From: Bacillota bacterium
GTDB taxonomy: Bacteria > Bacillota > Clostridia > Lachnospirales > Lachnospiraceae
Reading direction: 5' to 3'
DNA length: 46,490 bases
NCBI GenBank assembly: GCA_023443225.1
Contig: JAEZVF010000080.1
Span: 1-46,490, forward strand
In this document: positions 15,451 through 23,789 of the stretch, one piece after another
Numbering within the stretch: position 1 is the first letter of the stretch
How the letters are laid out: each line of letters begins with the position of its first letter
Translations under genes and position numbers: made by a program
Notes under the pieces: model-generated
Database searches by the model: none
What the model was told of the DNA's origin: nothing
Seen by the model: only the letters and a program-made list of their open reading frames with translations

Positions 15451-16080
15451 TTAACTGAGGCATTTTCTGATTTGTAAAACTTTAGTATAATCACAGTGTT
15501 TCATTTCTGTTATTTCTAAATCAAATTGTTCAAAGTAGCTTTTCATGTCCTCTTCTAAAAACTGTTCAAATCCTTTGGGTTCTAGTTTTCTAATAGGGTA
15601 AAACAGCACTTTTTTGAACAATTTTTGTGGCTCTTCCCATTCCATTACTAAAATCTTGCCTTCTGGCTTTAAAACCCGTTTTGCCTCTAACAGTATTTTT
15701 CTTGCAAGGTCTTTGGGAATTTCATGCAATACTAAAGATATTACGATTACATCAAATGTATTATTTTTAAATGTTGTATTTGTTGCATCCATTTTATATA
15801 ATTTGATATTATCAAGACCATTCATATTAATTTTCTTATTCGCGATATGTAACATTTCCTTTGATATATCGATAGCAACGATTTTGGAATTCGTAAACCT
15901 TTTGGCTATTGCAATTGCGTTGGTTGCAGTCCCTGTACAAATATCAAGTATCTTAGCATCCTGCTTATTAATTAAACTTGATAAAGCCTTTCTAGGATTT
16001 CGATTATTATTTGTAAAGTATATGATATCTAAAAGATCATATACTTTAGACATTACTTTATAAAGTACTAAATTATCCAT
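15451..16080 (-). CDS. Class I SAM-dependent methyltransferase
   Basis: This 209-residue protein is a UbiE/Methyltransf_25-like enzyme: motif I ILDICTGTATNAIAIAK (about residues 44-60), VAIDISKEML, YKMDATNTTFKNNTFDVIVISLVLHEIP and AKRVLKPEGKILVMEWEEP. The CTGT version of motif I and LHEIP are frequent in small-molecule methyltransferases. It is the first gene of the operon with the ATC hydrolase and the CAT-like enzyme, with AAGGAGGGG 8 bases before the ATG. A perfect 18-bp dyad lies 87 bases upstream. The joint role of the three enzymes (modification of a xenobiotic, or of an endogenous thiazoline compound) is inference. Confidence 0.88.
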   Translation of the reverse strand: MDNLVLYKVMSKVYDLLDIIYFTNNNRNPRKALSSLINKQDAKILDICTGTATNAIAIAKRFTNSKIVAIDISKEMLHIANKKINMNGLDNIKLYKMDATNTTFKNNTFDVIVISLVLHEIPKDLARKILLEAKRVLKPEGKILVMEWEEPQKLFKKVLFYPIRKLEPKGFEQFLEEDMKSYFEQFDLEITEMKHCDYTKVLQIRKCLS

Positions 16081-16166
16081 TTGACAAGCCCCTCCTTATA
16101 GAAATACAAAATATACTCCTCTTCTATTCTGTTAACAAGTTTTGAGAATATGTTAACCCTACTTTT

Positions 16167-16210
16167 TATACTTATTACAGTTGAGCAGATATTCAACTGT
16201 AATAAGTATA
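16167..16210. promoter_or_regulatory. Perfect 18-bp inverted repeat, probable operator
   Basis: TATACTTATTACAGTTGA (16167-16184) and TCAACTGTAATAAGTATA (16193-16210) are exact reverse complements around an 8-base spacer. On the minus strand TTGAAT (16191-16196) and TATAAA, about 20 bases apart, fall inside it, a long spacing known from MerR-type promoters. No T-run follows on the minus strand, so it is not a terminator of the gene at 16324. No regulator gene adjoins. Confidence 0.75.
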
Positions 16211-16263
16211 CTGCTTTTTATTTGCTGCTGTCAAGAAGATTTTTACAATTTTATAATCGAACA

Positions 16264-16307
16264 AAATAAAATTGAGAGCATATCACATCATCTCCCAACT
16301 TTTATTT
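16264..16307 (-). terminator. Rho-independent terminator
   Basis: On the minus strand AAATAAAAGTTGGGAGA pairs with TCTCAATTTTATTT (with small bulges) around a 13-base loop and is followed by T-rich DNA. It lies 17 bases past the stop of the gene at 16324. Confidence 0.7.
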
Positions 16308-16323
16308 AGCACTCACTCTTCTA

Positions 16324-16698
16324 CTAAGCTCTTTCCCATTCATTCGTTTCTTCATTTTTTCTCAGTTTCAACTCATATTCACCATTTCCACTGTAAAAAT
16401 ATATTTCATCGCAAGATTGTTGTAATTCAACTTGAAATTCATCTTTGGATCCGATACTACTGTTCAATCCGTATGTTGAATAGAAAGTAATGTATCTTTT
16501 ATTTCCATCTTGGCTCGATTTCATCTTTCTTACATACCCCATACTACTTGCTACACCAACTTTTAGAGTCATTACATTACTATCTTTGGATATTGAGTAG
16601 TCCATTAACATAATACCTGCCATTTTCCCACCGGTAATAAACAAAAGTAACCCAATTATTAGTAATAATAGTATTACAATTCTTATTTTCTTTATCAC
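16324..16698 (-). CDS. Small exported or membrane-anchored hypothetical protein
   Basis: This 124-residue protein has one N-terminal hydrophobic helix (about residues 5-24) ending in TGGKMAG, then about 95 residues of mostly beta-type, polar sequence that would lie outside the membrane. No lipobox Cys is present at the helix end. The GTG at 16698 has GGGAGG 8 bases upstream. A terminator follows, so it is expressed alone. No family recognised. Confidence 0.7.
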   Translation of the reverse strand: MIKKIRIVILLLLIIGLLLFITGGKMAGIMLMDYSISKDSNVMTLKVGVASSMGYVRKMKSSQDGNKRYITFYSTYGLNSSIGSKDEFQVELQQSCDEIYFYSGNGEYELKLRKNEETNEWERA

Positions 16699-16768
16699 AG
16701 ATAATCCTCCCTTAAACAGAGTTTTGTGTAGATTATATAAATAATCTTGTTTTACATTATTACTTCAC

Positions 16769-17272
16769 TTATTCGATGCCTACAAGTTTACTTCTATATT
16801 CCATTAGAATAACATCGTGCCATGTTCCGTTATTCATTTTTCCAGGTCGTTCTCTATATCCTATTTCTCTAAATCCACATTTCTTATGTAGCATCCTGCT
16901 GGAAATATTCTCTTTAATTATACCTGATTGCAAAGTCCAATAACCTTCCCCTTCAGATTGTTGAATTAAATGTTTAAGAAGTGCAGTACCTATGCTCATT
17001 CCTGTATATTTTTGATTAATATAAATACTAACTTCAGCAACACCTGCATATACACAACGACTTGAAACTGGAGATAAAGCAATCCAACCTAATATGATAT
17101 CTTCTGCCCTGGCCACAAATCGGCAGCTAGTACTATGTCCCTTATCCCATTCTTCCCATGTTGGTATATCACTTTGAAAAGTAGCAATCCCGGTTTTTAT
17201 TCCTGCTAAATATATATCAGAAACTTGCTTCCAATCTTCTTCTCTCATATTTTCTATTATGTAATTATTCAT
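16769..17272 (-). CDS. GNAT acetyltransferase, phosphinothricin N-acetyltransferase-like
   Basis: This protein of 167 residues has the Pat/Bar arrangement: opening IIENMREEDWKQVSDIYLAG, TGIATF, W-GW-ALSP-SSR, VYAGVAEVSIYI, and the acetyl-CoA loop YTGMSIGTALLKHLI, then LHKKCGFREIGYRER at the end. It should acetylate an amino group of a small molecule such as phosphinothricin, methionine sulfoximine or a natural analogue. I use the ATG at 17272 (GGAG 4 bases upstream); an ATG at 17293 would add 7 basic residues. It follows the MarR gene by 70 bases and may be in the SDR-MarR transcript. Confidence 0.88.
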   Translation of the reverse strand: MNNYIIENMREEDWKQVSDIYLAGIKTGIATFQSDIPTWEEWDKGHSTSCRFVARAEDIILGWIALSPVSSRCVYAGVAEVSIYINQKYTGMSIGTALLKHLIQQSEGEGYWTLQSGIIKENISSRMLHKKCGFREIGYRERPGKMNNGTWHDVILMEYRSKLVGIE

Positions 17273-17342
17273 TGGTCTCCTTTTTATAAGCAAGCTATAC
17301 CATAATCATTTGTTTATTTGTTTACATATTATTTTAATACAA

Positions 17343-17777
17343 TCATTTATTATCTTTGATTGATTTTATTAATAGTTCCAAGCTTTCTAGAACTTGTATC
17401 CTTTTGTCTTCTGGAATAGATTTATAGATGCTTCCGTAATACCCATTCATGCTATCTTCTATGCTTTTATACACTTGTGTACCTTTATCCGTTAACTGTA
17501 TGGATATATAACGTCTGTTTTCAGAATCTGTTTCTCTATTCACAAAGCCAGCATCTACTAGATTTTTTATAGTTCTGCTCATAGTGCTTTTATCTAATCC
17601 AAGTAATTCAGCAAGTTCAATTAATGAAATCTTCTGGGTTCTACCTATTTCAACTAAGGCATGACATTGCGCAATCGTTACTCCAGAGCATGAGATATCA
17701 TTTTTTTCAAGAATACCGAGAGTTCTTACAAGTATTCTAATTAACTCTCTTAAGTTACTGCTTCCTTTGTCAATCAT
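17343..17777 (-). CDS. MarR family transcriptional regulator
   Basis: This 144-residue winged-helix protein has the MarR fold: N-terminal dimer helices, the recognition helix region ISLIELAELLGLDKSTMSRTIKNLVDAGF (about residues 54-82) and the wing RETDSENRRYISIQLTDKG. It follows the SDR gene by 28 bases. A TACAAC-A-GTTGTA palindrome inside the promoter of the SDR gene is a likely binding site, making the operon self-regulated. A phenolic or other small ligand would release it, by analogy with MarR; the ligand is unknown. Confidence 0.92.
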   Translation of the reverse strand: MIDKGSSNLRELIRILVRTLGILEKNDISCSGVTIAQCHALVEIGRTQKISLIELAELLGLDKSTMSRTIKNLVDAGFVNRETDSENRRYISIQLTDKGTQVYKSIEDSMNGYYGSIYKSIPEDKRIQVLESLELLIKSIKDNK

Positions 17778-17805
17778 ATTTTACCTTTCTTCCTTATCCA
17801 CCTTG

Positions 17806-18534
17806 TTATTTCGATATCTTAAAGCCACCATCAGCAAATATTGTTTCACCATTAATATAATCCGACATATCCGATAAAAGGAACAATACAACTTTAGCGA
17901 TATCCTCTGGTTCGGCAATTCGTCCAACGGGTATTATGTTCTCCGAGGATTTACGTATCTTGGGATCACGAAAAGATTTGGCAGTCATTCCGGTATCCGT
18001 AAAACCCGGAGCAACACTGTTTACTTGGATATTATATGGCGCCAGGTCCAAGGCCATCGATGAAGTTAAAGCGACTACACCAGCCTTGGACGCAGCATAC
18101 TCTGCCATGTTAGGCCTAAATATTCTTGACCTGATACAGCTGATATTAACGATTTTACCACTTTTCTGTTGTATCATCCTTTGAGCTGCATATTTTGAAA
18201 TAAGAAAGGTTCCGGTCAGATTGGTTCCGATTACATTATCCCACTCCTTGGAACTTAATTCGTAGAATGGCTTAGAATTGGCATATATCCCTGCACAATT
18301 GGAAAGACCATCAATTCGACTGTATCTTGAATCAATTTCATTAAATACTTCCGATATCCTTTGTTCATCCCTATTATCAGTCATAAAGTGTGTGTAGTTA
18401 GGATGGATTATCGTGCTTTGATTCATATCTATTCCAATTACAGTGGCTTTCCTAGCCAGTAATAATGTAGCACAGGATTTGCCTATACCCGAGCTTGTAC
18501 CAGTGATAATATAAACCTTATCTTTAAATTGCAT
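17806..18534 (-). CDS. Short-chain dehydrogenase/reductase
   Basis: This 242-residue classical SDR has the NAD(P) motif TGTSSGIG (about residues 11-18), NCAGIYA (the NAG motif), the catalytic Ser in NISCIRSR and YAASKAGV (Tyr and Lys of YxxxK), and the VNSVAPGFTDTGM loop. Asp in GIDMNQS at the end of strand 2 favours NAD over NADP. It is most like 3-oxoacyl-ACP reductase/sugar dehydrogenase-type SDRs; substrate unknown. GGAGG lies 7 bases before the ATG. First gene of the operon with MarR. Confidence 0.92.
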   Translation of the reverse strand: MQFKDKVYIITGTSSGIGKSCATLLLARKATVIGIDMNQSTIIHPNYTHFMTDNRDEQRISEVFNEIDSRYSRIDGLSNCAGIYANSKPFYELSSKEWDNVIGTNLTGTFLISKYAAQRMIQQKSGKIVNISCIRSRIFRPNMAEYAASKAGVVALTSSMALDLAPYNIQVNSVAPGFTDTGMTAKSFRDPKIRKSSENIIPVGRIAEPEDIAKVVLFLLSDMSDYINGETIFADGGFKISK

Positions 18535-18559
18535 AATATTCCTCCGTTGCTTTTTCTAT

Positions 18560-18589
18560 ATTTTAACATACAACAGTTGTAATATGCAA
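18560..18589 (-). promoter_or_regulatory. SDR-MarR promoter with internal operator
   Basis: On the minus strand TTGCAT (18584-18589), 18 bases, TAAAAT (18560-18565). The 13-base palindrome TACAACAGTTGTA (18569-18581) fills the spacer, the usual place for repressor binding. Confidence 0.75.
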
Positions 18590-18643
18590 CCATTATTTTA
18601 ACCTTGTACATAATTGTATGCGCTCATTATATAGGGGTTCCTG

Positions 18644-19396
18644 TTAAGTTTGCTTATATTTTCTCATTAGTAGATCCATCGACTGTTTGGTTGGCTCCAA
18701 GCCATATTCATAAGCATCTGCAAAAATCCTCGGTATTTTTTTCAGCCGGAAATTCATATCGTCACGATCAAAAGTTGATAAATCTATATCTTCCATTCCA
18801 AGCCACTCACTGTATTCTTGGTACCGAGAACCTTTTTTCACTCTATAGGCCTTTATAATTTCTTCAAGACCTCCAGGACCGCCACAGTCTTCAATAATCC
18901 CAAAGCCTTCGCCCTCTAGCACACGGGGTAAATCTTTTCCTGGAAGTTCTTTATCTTCAAAGATTTTTTCCAACGTTAGATCAATTACCCATCCGTCTCC
19001 GTAGTCATAGGAGAAGTTCATCGTCTCTGTTTCGTGGCTAAGTACGTTCTTCACTTTTGTTTTGGCGGCGTCAAGCGTGCGACCTTCAAACTCGGTAAAT
19101 GAATACTCATTTTGTAGTTCAATACGAAACTTCGCCAGTTCCGGACTCTTATCAAATAAATCAATAACCTTACCATTGGATTCTTTTTCTATGTGTTCCC
19201 CTACAAATTTGTAAAATTTCTTTTCAAAAGGAACCTCAAAGTTAAACAGATGACTTGCCTGCATCTCAAACAAAGTCATAATGATGTAACCGAGTCGAGC
19301 CATGCTTATGTTGTTTAATGTTTGAAAGCGACGCCACATCTTCGGTTCGTAGTCGTAAAGTTCAGCGTAAAATTGATATATCGGTTGTGATGCCAT
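18644..19396 (-). CDS. Plasmid pRiA4b ORF-3 family protein
   Basis: This 250-residue protein belongs to the pRiA4b ORF-3-like family (also labelled IS1096 passenger TnpR-like). Signs are the opening YQFYAELYDYEPKMWRRFQT, FSYDYGDGWVIDLTLEKI (the family's YDFGDxW block) and EDCGGPGGLEEIIKAY. The family is frequent near mobile elements, but its biochemical role is unknown. AAAGGAA lies about 7 bases before the ATG. The neighbours do not explain its role; it stands alone between the SDR promoter and a toxin-like small gene. Confidence 0.88.
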   Translation of the reverse strand: MASQPIYQFYAELYDYEPKMWRRFQTLNNISMARLGYIIMTLFEMQASHLFNFEVPFEKKFYKFVGEHIEKESNGKVIDLFDKSPELAKFRIELQNEYSFTEFEGRTLDAAKTKVKNVLSHETETMNFSYDYGDGWVIDLTLEKIFEDKELPGKDLPRVLEGEGFGIIEDCGGPGGLEEIIKAYRVKKGSRYQEYSEWLGMEDIDLSTFDRDDMNFRLKKIPRIFADAYEYGLEPTKQSMDLLMRKYKQT

Positions 19397-19487
19397 ACAT
19401 TATTCCTTTCCTACTAATCTAAAAGTAAAGTGAATTTTATATATAAACCAGTGTCATTTATACCTATAATAGGGAAGGTTTTTTACA

Positions 19488-19577
19488 TTAGTGACATATC
19501 ATAAAAATGAAAGTCAACAGAGCTATAATGAACATACCAAATTGAATTAAGTCTTTAAAATCAAATTTATTGTTCAT
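19488..19577 (-). CDS. 29-residue holin-like toxin peptide (type I toxin candidate)
   Basis: This short reading frame encodes a short polar N-terminus (MNNKFDFKDL) and then one hydrophobic helix containing IQFGMFIIALLTFIFMI. It resembles the 'putative holin-like toxin' peptides common in Firmicutes, whose members sit in the membrane and are silenced by antisense RNA. GGAGG lies 8 bases before the ATG. An extended -10 (TGGTATAAT, minus strand, 19640-19648) lies 60 bases upstream, and the leader contains a 7-bp hairpin CATTCTA/TAGAATG (19590-19605) next to the binding site. An antisense antitoxin gene was not identified. Confidence 0.65.
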   Translation of the reverse strand: MNNKFDFKDLIQFGMFIIALLTFIFMICH

Positions 19578-19639
19578 TAGCATAACCTCCATTCTATGTA
19601 GAATGAAGGTCTCCACCCTATACACGATTGCATAACTAA

Positions 19640-19648
19640 ATTATACCA
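19640..19648 (-). promoter_or_regulatory. Extended -10 promoter of the toxin-like gene
   Basis: TGGTATAAT on the minus strand; no clear -35 hexamer upstream. The rest of the 19578-19780 interval shows nothing else. Confidence 0.55.
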
Positions 19649-19780
19649 TGTCAGAAATACGAACACAGGTTCGAATGTAAATATATTTATATCGATAGAT
19701 TTTCTTCAAAGTTACCCTGATGATAGTATATAACAAGTACTTTTCATATCTTTATCCAGTGAATGATTATTCAATCTTTC

Positions 19781-20737
19781 TTATTCGAATCGATAGAGCA
19801 TTAAATAATCATTACCTTTATCTTCGACAACCTGGAATCCAAGTTTTTTATACATCTTAGCTGCATAATTATCCTTTTCTACCGACAGGGAAACCTGTGT
19901 ATATCCCTTTTCATTTAAGAATATTAACATTTCATGTAATAGTTTAGTGCCTATGCCTTTTCCTCTATACTCAGTATATACAGACATCGCGAGTTCTGGA
20001 GTATGATCATCTATAAACCCGTAGGCATTTATGCAACGTACCCATACCATACCAACAATAATATCATTTATTTCTGCAACCAGGCAGTGGTCGTCCTTCT
20101 TTACGCCAAAATTATCTATATACATCCAGATAGAAGGATCTTGGAGAACTGTCCTAGATAAACGCGGTTCTTGTTCTCTTTGGAAAATCGCTTCATACAG
20201 GAAGTCTGTCAAAAGAGGCACTTCCTTGTCTAAAATAGGCCGAATAATAGGGTTTGGGTATTTGAGTTCTAAGTAATAGATTTTATTTGTTTCATCAAAA
20301 GCAAATCCACTAGCTAATAGTATTCCGCATGATGCTTTATTTTCAGGTTCTGGTTGCACTATAATACGCTTTGCATTACTATATAGTTTAATTTTATCAA
20401 TCAAACATTTTATGATCTGTTTTCCAAGACCTTTTCCGAGATAGTTTGCTTCCCCAATCATATAATCAATGCTGTATGTCCCTTCAATATCAACATCTCC
20501 GTGCCATGTTTCACCACTGTTTTTATATTCATAAAATTGGCAGAAACCTATGGGCATATCCTTATATTGGACTATAAAATGGTGTATCCAAATAAATTCA
20601 TTATTTCGTTTTTCAATCTCGTCTATCCAATCCAAGGGTTCGCTGTACCACTTTGCGACATGTGGTGTATATAACCATTTTTTGAACAATTCCAAGTCAC
20701 CATCACTAAATACCTTAAGCTGAATCAAATTTTCCAT
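19781..20737 (-). CDS. Tandem GNAT acetyltransferase
   Basis: This 318-residue protein holds two complete GNAT domains. The first (about 5-165) is AAC(6')/RimJ-like: KWLYTPHVAKWY, FIVQYKDMPIGFCQFY, then the acetyl-CoA loop ANYLGKGLGKQIIKCL. The second (about 172-318) has LVAEINDIIVGMVWVR, SVYTEYRGKGIGTKLL and MYKKLGFQVV. Known tandem GNATs include bifunctional aminoglycoside-modifying and mycothiol-type enzymes, but often one domain is inactive; here both keep the Q/R-x-x-G-x-G/A loop. I use the ATG at 20737 (AGGAGG 5 bases upstream) rather than one at 20761. Substrate unknown. Confidence 0.88.
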   Translation of the reverse strand: MENLIQLKVFSDGDLELFKKWLYTPHVAKWYSEPLDWIDEIEKRNNEFIWIHHFIVQYKDMPIGFCQFYEYKNSGETWHGDVDIEGTYSIDYMIGEANYLGKGLGKQIIKCLIDKIKLYSNAKRIIVQPEPENKASCGILLASGFAFDETNKIYYLELKYPNPIIRPILDKEVPLLTDFLYEAIFQREQEPRLSRTVLQDPSIWMYIDNFGVKKDDHCLVAEINDIIVGMVWVRCINAYGFIDDHTPELAMSVYTEYRGKGIGTKLLHEMLIFLNEKGYTQVSLSVEKDNYAAKMYKKLGFQVVEDKGNDYLMLYRFE

Positions 20738-20760
20738 AAAACCTCCTATTATAATCCACA

Positions 20761-21186
20761 CTATTTTATTGTGAAACTCTCTGTTTTCAAGTCAGAATAA
20801 TATCTACCTTCCTGTGCAGTAAATTTCAATACACAATAATCAGGGTCAGTTACGCCTTTTGAGTAAAAGATTTTATCTCCAATCTGCCATAACTCTTCTT
20901 TGATTGTCGCATCTTCAAGAACCTCCATATTTCCAATCAGCATAACACCCTCATATTTAATAAGACCTTTATGAAAGAAATAGATACTTGCTTTGGGATT
21001 GTCACGGTATTGGGCAACCCGCATAGACGAAGTATTAGTAGAGAAATAAAACACCTTTACTCCTTGGCTTTTTCGTGGTTTTAACATAGCTTTTTGATTC
21101 GGAAATCCGTTTTTATCTATGGAAGCAATGATAGCTGTTTTTTGTTTTTTAATAAAGGACACAATATATTCTATTGAGTGCATCAT
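20761..21186 (-). CDS. Pyridoxamine 5'-phosphate oxidase-like flavin protein
   Basis: This 141-residue protein has the split-barrel FMN-binding fold: TAIIASIDKNGFPNQKAM, VFYFSTNTSSMRVAQYRDNPKASIYFF and YEGVMLIGNMEVLED are its usual blocks. General members bind FMN, F420 or heme; small clostridial ones are uncharacterised. Two adjacent ATG codons (21186 and 21183) share an AAGGAG site. The stop is 23 bases before the tandem GNAT start, so the two are probably co-transcribed. Confidence 0.88.
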   Translation of the reverse strand: MMHSIEYIVSFIKKQKTAIIASIDKNGFPNQKAMLKPRKSQGVKVFYFSTNTSSMRVAQYRDNPKASIYFFHKGLIKYEGVMLIGNMEVLEDATIKEELWQIGDKIFYSKGVTDPDYCVLKFTAQEGRYYSDLKTESFTIK

Positions 21187-21227
21187 TTTTCTCCTTAACG
21201 ATATTAATGTCTAAACCAATATGTATA

Positions 21228-21731
21228 TTAATATTTTCTCAACTGATCTGTCCCATCATCCTCTACTTTATCTATCTTTCTTATGATAACATCATAGGAA
21301 TAGGTATCACTTACTGTTACACTAACCTGATCACCCACTTTGTGATGCAATAAAGCTTTTCCCAACGGGGAATCAATACTAATCAATGATTTTAACGAAT
21401 TTGCTCTTACGGTAGTTACAATCTTGTAAGACTCTTCCACATCATCCTCTGGTATGTAAATTGTTACCATAGTATTCACACCAACTTCATCCTCTTTGGA
21501 CTCCTCCGATATAATCGTAGCTGTTTTTATCAATTTTTCAAGATATCTTATTCTACTCTCATTCTGATTTTTGAATTGTTTTGCTGCCTTATATTCAAAA
21601 TTTTCACTTAAATCCCCATGTTCTCTTGCCTCTTGTAAATCTTGAATAGCTTTTTTTCGAACCACAGTTATGCGATGCTCAATCTCTTCCTGCATTCTTT
21701 TGATATCTTTTTCTGTTATCTTATAATACAT
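21228..21731 (-). CDS. GreA/GreB-type transcription factor paralogue
   Basis: This 167-residue protein has the two-part Gre structure: an N-terminal coiled coil with the acidic tip AREHGDLSENFEYKAAKQ (about residues 34-51, the Asp and Glu that act in RNA polymerase's secondary channel) and a C-terminal FKBP-like domain ending in SPLGKALLHHKVGDQVSV. It would rescue backtracked RNA polymerase by stimulating transcript cleavage. Local context (flavin protein, GNAT) is not that of the housekeeping greA, so it may be an extra paralogue. GAGG precedes the ATG by 9 bases. Confidence 0.9.
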   Translation of the reverse strand: MYYKITEKDIKRMQEEIEHRITVVRKKAIQDLQEAREHGDLSENFEYKAAKQFKNQNESRIRYLEKLIKTATIISEESKEDEVGVNTMVTIYIPEDDVEESYKIVTTVRANSLKSLISIDSPLGKALLHHKVGDQVSVTVSDTYSYDVIIRKIDKVEDDGTDQLRKY

Positions 21732-21809
21732 AGCATTAACCTCAACTTATTATCATTTTTAATATTATGAAATCGTTATTTTGTTCTTTAACTACATTAT
21801 CAACTCTTG

Positions 21810-22175
21810 TTATTCAATTCCAAACTTTATGTAGTCACCGTCTTCATAATTAAACACTCTTTTTCCAATTAAATCAGATACGCCCTGAATATTTTTCAAA
21901 TTATCATCTGCATCCATAAGGCTGCCTTCTATTTCAAATATATAGATATTCTTTCCGTTGACCTGTTTTTCTTCTAGATAGTCAGTACAATTCACATAAT
22001 ATTGATCCAGAATATCTTCTAGGGGATATTGCGTATCCTCTCCATCTTCTAAGAAACAGTATAAGGTTAAACAATAAGTATCATTTACGAAGTCCTTATA
22101 AATGTTCTCATCAATCGATGAATAACGTTCTATATCATTATACTTTTCCAGCTTAATCGCCTTTACAATCTTCAT
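21810..22175 (-). CDS. Hypothetical acidic cytoplasmic protein
   Basis: This 121-residue protein is strongly acidic, with no signal or membrane segment. It alternates short predicted strands and helices (DTYCLTLYCFLEDGEDTQYPLEDILDQ split by acidic turns). GGAGGTGATCT precedes the ATG at 22175, so translation is likely strong. I do not recognise the family, and the neighbours (GreA-like below, a membrane protein above) do not hint at a role. Confidence 0.7.
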   Translation of the reverse strand: MKIVKAIKLEKYNDIERYSSIDENIYKDFVNDTYCLTLYCFLEDGEDTQYPLEDILDQYYVNCTDYLEEKQVNGKNIYIFEIEGSLMDADDNLKNIQGVSDLIGKRVFNYEDGDYIKFGIE

Positions 22176-22349
22176 AGATCACCTCCACGAAATTATGTAT
22201 ATAAATTTAACCAAAAATAAATACTGTATCTTGCACAGAACTAAATTTGGAATTGAATCTTAGCATTGTTAAAAATATTGTCCTTAAGTCCTCTCCTAAT
22301 AAGGCAAATTCCCTTCATTTGGTATATTTTACGTCATTTATATTGAATC

Positions 22350-22883
22350 CTAATTATTTTCAACTTTCTCATAATACAGATTCTTTGAATTGTTGAAAGC
22401 AAGCAGAAAGCAAATGACTATAATTATAGAAATCAGGATAAGGATTATTGAGACCGCTGGAATCAATAACGACATAAAAATCAAAATATTAAATACTGCG
22501 AGTAGAGTCCATGTAGATTTAAGGCTATCTCCATTCAATGACGTGTTGTATTTTCCCTCCATCTCTATCACACCCATAACGATATTATAAGAAATATAGA
22601 GAGAGACGGCGGTAGACACAATTGCAAGGATAAAAGTCAAGCTGCCTAATGATACAGACATGCCAATCAAATCCAATATATATAATATGAAAGAATAAAC
22701 TGCCATACCAGTTGCATAGGGCTTAAGCTTCATAAAAAGTGAACTTTCTCCGGCTAGTTCGTCCAATCCACTTATCATAGTAATATATCCTATGAAATCT
22801 GGAATAAGTCCAATCTTTGAGTTGCCGAGATTCAGATTGAAGTCAAGAAATATAAATATAAATCCAATCAGTATGTTTTTCAT
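22350..22883 (-). CDS. Polytopic membrane protein, hypothetical
   Basis: This 177-residue protein is nearly all membrane: predicted helices at about 3-15, 24-40, 60-75, 78-100 and 125-165 (the last probably two). IGLIPDFIGYITMISGLDEL at about 24-43 is a block seen in small clostridial integral membrane proteins of unknown function. GGAGA lies 7 bases before the ATG. It is adjacent to a second membrane protein gene (40 to 60 bases away) and may share its transcript. Confidence 0.75.
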   Translation of the reverse strand: MKNILIGFIFIFLDFNLNLGNSKIGLIPDFIGYITMISGLDELAGESSLFMKLKPYATGMAVYSFILYILDLIGMSVSLGSLTFILAIVSTAVSLYISYNIVMGVIEMEGKYNTSLNGDSLKSTWTLLAVFNILIFMSLLIPAVSIILILISIIIVICFLLAFNNSKNLYYEKVENN

Positions 22884-22922
22884 TTTATCTTCTCCATTTT
22901 CTTGTTATATCTGCATAAAAAT

Positions 22923-23441
22923 CTATATATAACGTCTTACTTTATTCATATAATTTATGTATTCTTTCCCAAATGTCTTTAAGCACCATCTTTCTTCCGA
23001 TAGAATAATCCAATGCGCTGATATTTGAAAAACTAATAGCAAAGCAAATAATATCAACGACTTTGTAAGCAATACACAACCTAGAAAGTAGATAAAATAT
23101 GATACATACATCGGATTACGGGAAAATCGGTAGAGTCCTTTGATGTTGATACCACTCTCCGCAGGCTTTGCAAAATTTAATACGGACAATAGACATAATA
23201 AAACTCCTATTCCATAAATAGCTAGACCTACATAAAAGCAGTTTGAATCAATAATAATTTTCAGAAAGCACAGATACACAAAAATCAGAATATTAGAAAT
23301 CTGATATAAGTAGTATGCTGGCTTTTCTTTTTCTACCAATGGAGCGAAAAAAGCCGCACGTCTTAACGCCTCCTTATCTAATAAGTTTAATAGAACAAAC
23401 CTTATAAGCATTAGTGGTATTACTGTCAAAAATGCATTCAT
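22923..23441 (-). CDS. Isoprenylcysteine carboxyl methyltransferase-like membrane protein
   Basis: This protein of about 172 residues has four to five membrane helices and the conserved C-terminal block of the ICMT/phospholipid methyltransferase superfamily: GLYRFSRNPMYVSYFIYFLG followed by EERWCLKTFGKEYINYMNKV, where R-NP-Y and EE-L-FG-Y form the SAM and substrate site. It probably methylates a lipid-linked or hydrophobic substrate. The start is uncertain: the ATG at 23441 and a TTG at 23477 both have weak binding sites. Confidence 0.85.
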   Translation of the reverse strand: MNAFLTVIPLMLIRFVLLNLLDKEALRRAAFFAPLVEKEKPAYYLYQISNILIFVYLCFLKIIIDSNCFYVGLAIYGIGVLLCLLSVLNFAKPAESGINIKGLYRFSRNPMYVSYFIYFLGCVLLTKSLILFALLLVFQISAHWIILSEERWCLKTFGKEYINYMNKVRRYI

Positions 23442-23789
23442 TGTACCCACGCTTTCTATAACTACTACTTCGATCAATTATTCTCAACAAATAACTCGTT
23501 GATGTTACGTATCAGATTCTGATTTATCTTTTTTATTTACTTCGAAAACTATTATAAAATTCGATGACTTTCGGAAAAATAGCATCTACGGATATTGTAA
23601 CATAAATCAAAGAAATATACCACTATTTCCCATTCGAGATCCATACAATTAGTTAACACATAAGCAGAGTAAAAATGCTCTGTTTAATTCGTTATCTGGT
23701 ATTAATCTATCTCATAAGGGAAATACAAAGTAGCGTCTTTGCAATGTTGGAATATAATGATTATAGAATATAGGAAAGGAAGTGTTCCT
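23442..23789. other. Intergenic region between divergent genes
   Basis: No gene seen. A small stem AAGCAGAG/CTCTGTTT lies at 23662-23685 and a TATAAT at 23753-23758 before the amidase, without a good -35 at normal spacing. Confidence 0.4.

Noticed and set aside
16167..16210. Rho-independent terminator
   Set aside because: The perfect dyad has no T-run on the minus strand where it would be needed, and the preceding gene already has its own terminator at 16264-16307.
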